A DNA stretch of 64,000 bases, from the NCBI GenBank assembly GCA_029582165.1, contig CM055869.1, positions 5,302,425 through 5,366,424 of the forward strand, read 5' to 3'. Numbering within the stretch: position 1 is the stretch's first letter; each line of letters begins with the position of its first letter. Below are positions 56,653 to 64,000 of this stretch, one piece after another. Position numbers and translations under genes: made by a program. Source of the stretch: Portulaca oleracea (lineage: Eukaryota > Streptophyta > Magnoliopsida > Caryophyllales > Portulacaceae). The notes under the pieces were generated by a model that was given only the letters and a program-made list of their open reading frames with translations, had not been told where the DNA came from and did no database searches.

Positions 56653-57422
56653 TCTGAGCTCAAACGAGCTATCTACCTCATTTGGAGTATTTGGAAGGAG
56701 AGGAAAGACTACACCTTCAACAACGCCATCTTCAATCAAGCCAGAGTCATCATCCGTGCAAAAAAGAATTTTGCTGAGTGGCAAGCTATAAAGTCCTTCA
56801 TTGGGTCTCCAAGTTCTTCTAGGATGATTCCAAGGTCTACTCCTGGATCCTCCCATACTATGCATGTTGGGTGGGACCGCCCTAACCCAGGGTGGGTTAA
56901 ACTCAACTGTGATGGATCTGTTAGTAATTTGGGAATATCAGCCGGTTTTGTTATTCATGACTACCTTGGCAGACTCCTCTAAGTTGGGTACTTCAAGCTC
57001 CATGCTAAACCTATTCTTCTTGGAAAAACCCTAGCGGTCAAAGTTGGGATTCAACAGGCTTTACAGGCAGGATTTAAGAAGCTCCAAATAGAGAGTGACA
57101 ACCTGATTCTTATCCAAGCTATTAACGGGGATTTTAAAATTCTGTGGCAGATTGATACTATGGTTAGATATATCAAAAATTACATGCAAATGTTTGAAGA
57201 AGTTACGGTTAATCATGTTTTTAGGGAAGCCAATATGGTGGCTGACTTGTTAGTCAACAGGGGACAGTCCTCTCAAAACTTGGATGTTTGGAGTTCTAAC
57301 CCTTTGTTCGATTTTTTTTTCCTTTATTTTGTTCCATGATAACTTAGGGAGACGCTTTGCGAGAAGGGTTCCCTAAATTCAGTTTGTACTCCTTTTTACC
57401 CGGATTCAAAAAAAGAAAAAAA
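56244..57422 (+). pseudogene. 5'-truncated LINE remnant (zf-RVT and RNase H-like end)
   Basis: The sequence encodes, with breaks, the C-terminal end of a plant LINE ORF2. A zinc-ribbon-like segment (CTDPTCAMC ... HLIHRCRFTDEVW) lies at about 56,427-56,510. An RNase H-like (RVT_3) segment lies at about 56,880-57,290 (WVKLNCDGSVSNLG ... IESDNLILIQAI ... REANMVADLLVNRG). An in-frame stop (LL-stop-VGYF) and a (CT)n expansion at 56,601-56,651 break the frame. The 3' end is A-rich. Imperfect 17-bp duplications flank it (ACATGTAGATGC-x-TAAC at 56,227-56,243 and 57,423-57,439). Confidence 0.75.
56601..56651. repeat. (CT)n microsatellite inside the LINE remnant
   Basis: About 25 CT units between the zinc-ribbon and RNase H parts. 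Confidence 0.9.
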
Positions 57423-57439
57423 ACATGTAGATGCATAAC

Positions 57440-60400
57440 CGCACCAATCATTGAGATTTGTGTTGATATAAGTCTCCCCCCTTTTATTATTCAAAGCCTG
57501 AATAGGTTGAAGTGTTTGTAATAATAATGTTCCAAATTAAAGTAGCAGTAATGGAGAGAATCGCGGAAGCCTAGGGCCTAAACAAACATGTGGATGATGG
57601 AAATCCACCCATAGAACTCATAAGAACACCAAACTAAATTTTTAGGGATTTCGGATTAATGGAGATAAACATGAAATTAAAGGATATGGACAATTCTAAA
57701 GAGAGAAATCTCACCAAATTGAACTTAGATGTTCAAACACTTGCACAATGATCTCTCACAAGCAAAGAGTATTGAATCACCCAAGAAATCTCACAAAGAG
57801 TGTAGGATAACCACCCACTCACAAAGAAGAGAATTCACCAAGCAATTTCCACCCAAAGGATTAGCTTCATTGATTAGGGTTTGAAAACCCACAATTACTA
57901 CACTCTCCAATTGAGAGGATTTTTCTTGAGTCTAACTCCTAAACATTCATCATCAAAAACTATCTAGAAAAGAGTGCTAAACATGGTATTTATACTAAAT
58001 AGGAAATTAGGTTAAAACATAACAAAAAAACGAAACAGCACGCGGGTCGCAGGGCGAGTCGCGGGCGCGACAAACTGGGGCAGAAAGGTGGCTCGGGCGA
58101 GTCACAGGGTGGCTCGGGCGAGCCAGGCTTCTGGGCAGCTTTTCCCTGCCAACTTCAAACGCGCATAACTTCTTCATCCAAACTTCGTTTTAGGCCCGTA
58201 AGATATCGACGGAAAGCTCTCGGTGTGTAATTTAAGCTCCTAAAATTTGAGACCCATCGGAGTTATATTGAAGGAGTTATGATCGAAAGCGTGAAGGCAC
58301 GCGTATTTCTAGCCTTTGAACGCCTTCACCGCCTTGTGTTTATTCTTGCCGATGTTTCCGAAACCCCTTAGAAGGCTCGGGAATGGTCTGATGGAGACGA
58401 ACCAAAAGTGAACCGATCCCCATATGGTTCAAGTAACAACACCAAAACAGTTAGGGGAAAAAACATATAAGCAACATTATGTTTAGCTATAATATAGCCG
58501 GGAGTTTAATTATCGTATCCACAGGGAGTTGGGGTACCGAACCTAAAAGCTATCAAACTCTCACCTACTAGGTCTAGATTTCCATGTTTTTTGGATTTTG
58601 GAAACTACACTAAAAAGACACAATAAAATTCACAAACAAAAGAAGAAAAAGGCTCGGGGGTTTATTTTAGCTACCTAAAGGAGATCTAATCGAAGGAAAA
58701 TCGAAAAGGTTAAAACTAAGCTAGGATTGGGTTGCTACTAAATTAAATCACTCTAAAGTCTAAACACCCTCTTCCAAAGGTAACATTAGATTAACTTCCC
58801 AAATCTTACCCCTCATTTTCATGAAGACTAAAACCTAAAAGTATAAAGTGCAACAAACCCTAATCAAATCAATCCTCAATTTCCATGAATGACAAACCTA
58901 ATTATCCCACTAAAACCTCACACTAATGCTTTAAGGAAATCTAGCAACATCTCAATTAACTAAACCTCCACAAAAGATAGAGAGTAATGGTGGAAAATCC
59001 TAAACTAAGCTAATCATTCCATTCCAATCAAACCTCAAATCAAATTCCTATTAAGGGTCTAATCACCCCCTAACCTAAAATTAATTACTCACTAATCATA
59101 TTTATTAATAAACTTAATTAAACTAACCTAAGACTCATCTAACCCATAATATTTGACACTAACTAACCTAGTGGCCCAAGAGAGCTGGCCCAGTTACTAA
59201 ACCTATTCTGGACTGACCCAATAGCAAAAGCCTTATAAACCCAACATCACACATTAATTTAACTTAACAATAATGACCCAACAAACCAATCTGGCCCAAC
59301 TAATCCTAAAATAATAATCTATCTTGACTTCACTAAACTCCTAATACTAATCTAATTAAACCTAAAGACTTATAATCCTAAAAACCTAGAATTAAACACT
59401 AACTCAACTAACTAAAATTCTTAATTAATCACTAAACTAAACTAAACTAAGGAAACCAAAAGAAACTAACCTACTACTACTTACTGCTAAGCCGAGAAAC
59501 AGGGGAAAAAGGAAAGAAAGAAAAAAAAAAAAAACAGAGAGAAAGATGAACAGGAGACGAGAAACAGAGGAAGAAACAGGGGAAAAAAGAGATATAAACA
59601 AGGAACAATCAATACAAATCAATCCCAGAAAATAACAAGATTCCAAGACAGGAAATCAAAACTAAAACACAAGATTATCCTAAATACAAACCAAAATCGA
59701 AACTAAGACATGAAATAAAGCATGAAATTAAATCTAATCTACCTCTAAACTATGAACTAACCCTAAAATTGGATGGAAGGCCTTGGGGTTGTCACTTGCC
59801 CCGAAAACCAACCATGAAACTTCAATTCTAGCCTTCTCTTCTTTATATACTCGATCTTCATCTTTTCATTCTCGCATCTTGGCCGTCGATTTTCTTCAGA
59901 TTAGACGATGGAGATGGACCCGCAGGTGTATGCAACGGTGGTGGTTGTATGTCCCTGCTACTGTTGCGGTTGTACTTTCATCTGCAAAAGAGGAGATGGA
60001 GAAAAAGTTAGTGAGTGAATGAGAGAGAAGAAAGAAAGAGAGAGAGAGAGAGAGATTGATTATGGTGGTGTGTGTGGTGTTTGCAGAGGAAGAAGACAAA
60101 GAGGAATCAGAGAAGGAGAAAGGGACGGACGAAGAAAGGAGAAAGGGGGAAATTGAAATGAAAAAGGAAAGGATTAGGGATTTAGGAGGTGGGGTGGCTG
60201 GGTATTCGTGGGCTAGGAATTGGTAGTAGGGAATTAGGTAGTGGGCCGGTGAGGTGGAAAAAGGGGAAAAGAATAGGAAGAATTAAAAGGGGATTAAGGG
60301 GGTTGGGTTCGGTGGGGGAAATGGGTAGTTTAGGTGGGCTGGGATTAAGGGATTGGTGGGCTAGGGAGGTGAGTGGGCTGAAAAGGGAGAAGGTGGGGTT

Positions 60401-60692
60401 GGATTTGGGTAGAAATTAGGTGGGTTCTAGGGATGGGTAGATTAGGATTTGAGTCTAGAACTAGGTCTTTTTATTTATTTACAACTTTAATAAATTTGAT
60501 TCATTTTGATAACAATAATAACTAAACTCATAAAATGACATAAAATCTAATATAAATATAAAATCAATAAAAACATAATAATAAATCTAATTTAATTATT
60601 AAGAAACAAGCAAAAAGTCATAAATAAAGGGGAGGAAAATATGTAAAAATATGTAATAATCACATTACAACATAGGCAGCTAAATGGCAAAT
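57440..60692. other. Repeat-derived region without recognised genes
   Basis: Contains a GC-rich block at about 58,035-58,140 with repeated GGCTCGGGCGAG words in otherwise AT-rich DNA. From about 58,500 there is an A/C-rich tract (ATCGTATCCACAGGGAG, then many CTAATC/CTAAAC words). From 60,000 to 60,430 lies G/A-rich DNA. The character suggests old LTR-element non-coding DNA, but no domains were found. Confidence 0.35.
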
Positions 60693-61718
60693 TGTAGACG
60701 CTGAATTTTGTCGTAGTAATTATGTAATTTATTTTGAGCGTTTTTTATTTTTTAGGATTAAATGTCAAGTATTCTTGAAATGCATAAATGATGAAAAACC
60801 CACAAAAAACCCAAATAAATATTCCTCTACAAAAAAAGACCTTTCACATTAGCCCATTTTCATTTCTGGCCCATCCGCGTTCAAATATTCCAAAAACTCA
60901 GCCATTTGTTCATGTACCTGAGCCTTTTCTTTAAATTACCGACTTTCCACCGACCTCTATGAGTTTTCTAATTTTGGGAGTTAAAAGTACTCATTACAAG
61001 CTTTCCAACGACACTTGAATCAAGGTAATCGGAGGTCCGATGGGAAATTTATGGTCGTTTGAAATTAGGCAGCCCAAATAACCCAACATGCTGGTCCGCA
61101 GTGACCCGCTTCCTTTCATTCCAACATACTGGGCCTCCTGCTGATCAGAATGGCCCAGCTACTCCTCTTTATTTCATAACCCTAGTTTCCTCACTCCATT
61201 TCCCCTATAAATACAACCTCACTCCATCATTTTTCTTTACACCGAATCACCTAGGAGTATTGACACTAGGTGATTTCTTCTTCTTCTCCCTCTCTTCATT
61301 CTCCTTCTCCTACTCTTTCCATCATTATTTGCATACATCTATACTTGGCATATTTATTTTTCTTTCATTTTTTTTTTCTTGCAATCACTTATATTATTGT
61401 AATCTTGATATTAAATATTAATTGCGACTAATCTAAATCAGATTACATATAATTGCGACTTCAATTTCGTTCTTTATTTGTTTATGTTTCATTTATCGCT
61501 TTTATTTACTTTTGCACTTTATTTTTTCGCATGCATTTAAATAATTTAAATTAATCTAGTTAATTCTCCTCTTCTACTCTCTTCTTTAACGAACCGATTT
61601 AGTAGAGTTCGTTCTTTGAACGGGCGGATTCGAAGGTTTTTACTTTCGAATTCGTAACCTTACCCCCGGATCCGAATCTCATGGTTCGTGGTTTGCGTAG
61701 TCTAATTTGAGTTTATTA
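60693..61718 (+). mobile_element. Possible solo or remnant LTR
   Basis: Starts TGTAGACGCTGAATTTTG, has CCCCTATAAATACAACC (TATA-like, about 61,202) midway and is followed at 61,719 by TTCTGGTGACTCTATAA, which resembles the TGG-initiated primer-site region after some Ty3/gypsy LTRs. No second LTR or TSD found. Tentative. Confidence 0.3.
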
Positions 61719-62699
61719 ATTCTGGTGACTCTATAATTTATTCAATTTGATTCATTCGCTTTCTTTTCAAATTTTGCCTTTTATTTCTAGAAAATTTTAA
61801 TTGCACAGGAAGTAATATCACAGAAAGAAACGAATCAGAAAATTGAGGTCTCGATTCACCGTTGATTCCCCTCATTTTTTGTGTTATATTATTTTCTTAT
61901 CAATGGCATTTTCTGGAAATAAAAATAATTAAATTCAAGATTGCATTTGAACATTTTGATTAATAAAAATTGAATTCAAATCCCTTAAAGATTAGACACC
62001 TCTTTCGATTCGCCTAATATCGCGTAGGACACCATTGGAAGTTTTTTCCCAGGTCCTACACAAATCAAAATTAATTCTTTGCACTTGTTATTCGATCTCT
62101 CTCTCTATGCCATTTGTCTCGAAGAGGATCAACCATAGTCTTAGGATCCTCATGAGTGAAGTCGGTACCACAACCAAACTTGCCACTACACACCTTCTCC
62201 TTCAAACTATCTTGAGGAATCTTCGAGCTAGGAATCCTCCACCAGGACATACTCTTTTCCTTCATTCTGTTATGACCTTTGGACCTTGCATAACTGACCC
62301 TGCGTGTTTCTTGGTCGACAAGATCGATGTCATTTAGCCTTCAATAAGTGCCTTCCGATCCCCCCTCTTCTTTCAGCAAAGTCCCCTCTTCCAAAAGTAA
62401 TTTCCTTCTACCAAGTTCATTGTCTCCATACATGAAAGAAACCAATAGTCGAATGCTAGTATGTTATTTAAGCAATAGCTTGGAAGCTGAATGGCCTATT
62501 AGCTCAATTGATAAAGCATCTATGTGATGACACAAATGTGTTAGGTTTGATGTGTGGAGCCCAACTTATGAGTCTGGAAAGGCTTAGAGCACGATCCAAA
62601 GTAACATGGGTGCAATCAGAACCAGTACGGGTCATGTGGCTGGTCAAAGCAAAGAAATCGAGAGGAGCAACTAACACGTACCATGTCTGTATGGACACA
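61719..62699. other. Intergenic, repeat-like
   Basis: No gene recognised. Near 62,490-62,525, GGCCTATTAGCTCAATTGAT then AAAGCATC looks like a tRNA A-box region, possibly a tRNA-derived SINE head, but no full cloverleaf can be formed. Confidence 0.3.
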
Positions 62700-63172
62700 G
62701 GTCGTGTCTGGTCAATTCGATGCAGTTTACTCAATTTCCTTATTTCGTTTGGATATGCTTTCCTAATCTGTGTTGATTTCGGATTTTGTTACTGATTTTA
62801 TGGAGTTGTTCGGTCGCCAAGGAGTATTTATTAAACCTTATATATTGTATTAGTCTTGATTATAAATAGGGTCTTGGGGTTAGGCTTTGCTAATGTAATC
62901 AAGAATGTTTCATCTAATCATAAGAGATTAACTTATAATCTTTGTGTCCTTGAAGATGTTGTGTGAGGCGTATCAACTGTAAATATTGAGTTCTCATATT
63001 GTAACCCTCGAGAAGTTGGGAGAGATTGTGGAGGTAAGAGAATCTCTGAAACATTGTAGTAATCTTCTGGTGGTGCATTGTTCATAATTTTTCCTAACTT
63101 TATTTTTTCATGAATTCATGGTATTAATCTTTATTTACTATTTTGCTTTGACTATGATTTATCTACTAACAA
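62700..63172 (+). mobile_element. Copia-like LTR fragment
   Basis: Contains GATTATAAATAGGG (TATA-like, about 62,858), TTGTAACCCTCGAGAAG and GTGGAGGTAAGAGAATCTCT in the same order as the minus-strand fragment at 40,055-40,441. It ends near CTACTAACA. No internal domain follows. Confidence 0.45.
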
Positions 63173-64000
63173 GGGCCTGAAATCCTAACAATATGTAGGT
63201 TCAAATAATCCCTCGGAGGCTACTTGAGACCCTTAATTAAAAATATTTGTCACTTCAGTAAGGGTTATATAACTGTTCATGTGTTCACTGGCGAATCCTG
63301 GGCATGAGTGAGGATGGCCACGGCGCCCAACGATGACACAAAAAAATATATTAATTTAGTGTAATTTGTGTAGAAACTTTGAGGACCTCCAACTTAACCA
63401 CTGTCGCTGAGGTCCTCCAGCACTGTCATTAGTTTTGTTTGAAAGAACAAAATCACAAATAAATAAGGGAAGTATCCTAGCATATATTATCTCACTATAT
63501 CTGAATATTATCTAGATGATTCACACTGATTTATACACTTTCTCTTTTAGAAAGACAATCCCACAAGTTTCCAAATAATTGAAGATTGAAGATCAAGTGA
63601 AGATAGGAAAGTATCAATCAACAAAGAAAGGGAAGATTAAACCGTTGTAGCTGAATGGAGCATCTATAAATAGTCTTCTGCATTCTCTTTGAAGAATTAG
63701 GCGATTCTAAGCAAGTAATCGCGGTGTAGGAAATCGTGTGAGATTTCTGACTGTAGCCAATGAGTCCTTGGTGAGTTATGTAGCCAGTAAGGTAATTCTG
63801 GTGAGGTAACCAAGGACCTTGGTGAGTGATATAGCCAAATATGTTGGTGAGGTGTTGTGTAGCAAAGCCTTGAGGTACTAAGGCTTTGTGAGGTTAATAT
63901 CCAATGTAATTTGTGTAGCAGCGGCTTGTAAGACCTCGGTTTTGTCGTTCTCTCTCAGGGAGCTGGCGGCCTTGGTCAAAGGAACTAGGTCAATGATCGG
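63173..64000. other. Repeat-like right edge
   Basis: No gene. From about 63,655 an LTR-like leader occurs (GCATCTATAAATAGTCTTC), followed by repeated GGTGAGTTATGTAGCCA / GGTGAGTGATATAGCCA / GGTGAGGTGTTGTGTAGCA units (63,769-63,870). It may be the start of another LTR element cut by the window edge. Confidence 0.3.

Noticed and set aside
62071..62265. Minus-strand 64-residue frame (CSGKFGCGTDFTHEDP)
   Set aside because: Cysteine and glycine spacing looked protein-like, but I could not link it to a family or find flanking exons.
62487..62560. tRNA gene suggested by an A-box-like AGCTCAATTGAT
   Set aside because: No matching acceptor stem, anticodon arm or clear B-box could be found. At most a tRNA-derived SINE head.

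Overview
This window is nuclear DNA from a flowering plant. The evidence is split genes with GT-AG introns, a plant-type V-ATPase subunit e gene, two group III WRKY transcription factor genes, an LTR retrotransposon, LINE debris and a dense load of plant-style MITEs in AT-rich sequence. I cannot name the species or decide between monocot and eudicot.

The left half (about 1.6-37.5 kb) is a tandem segmental duplication. Each unit carries, in order, (A) a five-exon gene for a DPP6-N/TolB-like beta-propeller protein on +, (B) a one-exon gene for a small glycine-rich membrane protein on +, and (C) a V-ATPase subunit e gene (VHA-e) on -. The VHA-e exons (98, 48 and 67 bp) are too short for an ORF scan and were found by reading across splice sites. 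Unit 1 spans about 1,614-13,545 and unit 2 about 15,306-36,995. Between them lies a third, partial copy of the sequence 3' of gene A (13,546-14,272). Unit 1 stops abruptly inside a hAT-like MITE that is complete in unit 2. All six genes keep open reading frames.

Unit 2 has been changed by later insertions. The largest is a 7,956-bp LTR retrotransposon (19,269-27,224, minus strand, TSD CTTCC) in intron 1 of gene A. It encodes only an 889-residue Gag and no protease, reverse transcriptase, RNase H or integrase, so it is a non-autonomous gag-only (TR-GAG-like) element. Its non-coding 3' half holds about 30 short inverted repeats of the form GACTT-N2-AAGTC. About 2.2 kb upstream of gene A in unit 2 is unrelated to unit 1 and contains a 155-163-bp satellite-like array.

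The right half (37.5-64 kb) carries two intact group III WRKY genes in tail-to-tail orientation (41,263-42,773 on + and 52,778-54,445 on -). About 10 kb of nested Tourist-, Stowaway-, hAT- and Mutator-like MITEs lies between them. Beyond about 55 kb I see only repeat-derived DNA: a foldback MITE in a TA microsatellite, a 5'-truncated LINE with target-site duplications, LTR-like fragments and a GC-rich block. No rRNA gene, convincing tRNA gene, CRISPR array or bacterial feature was seen.
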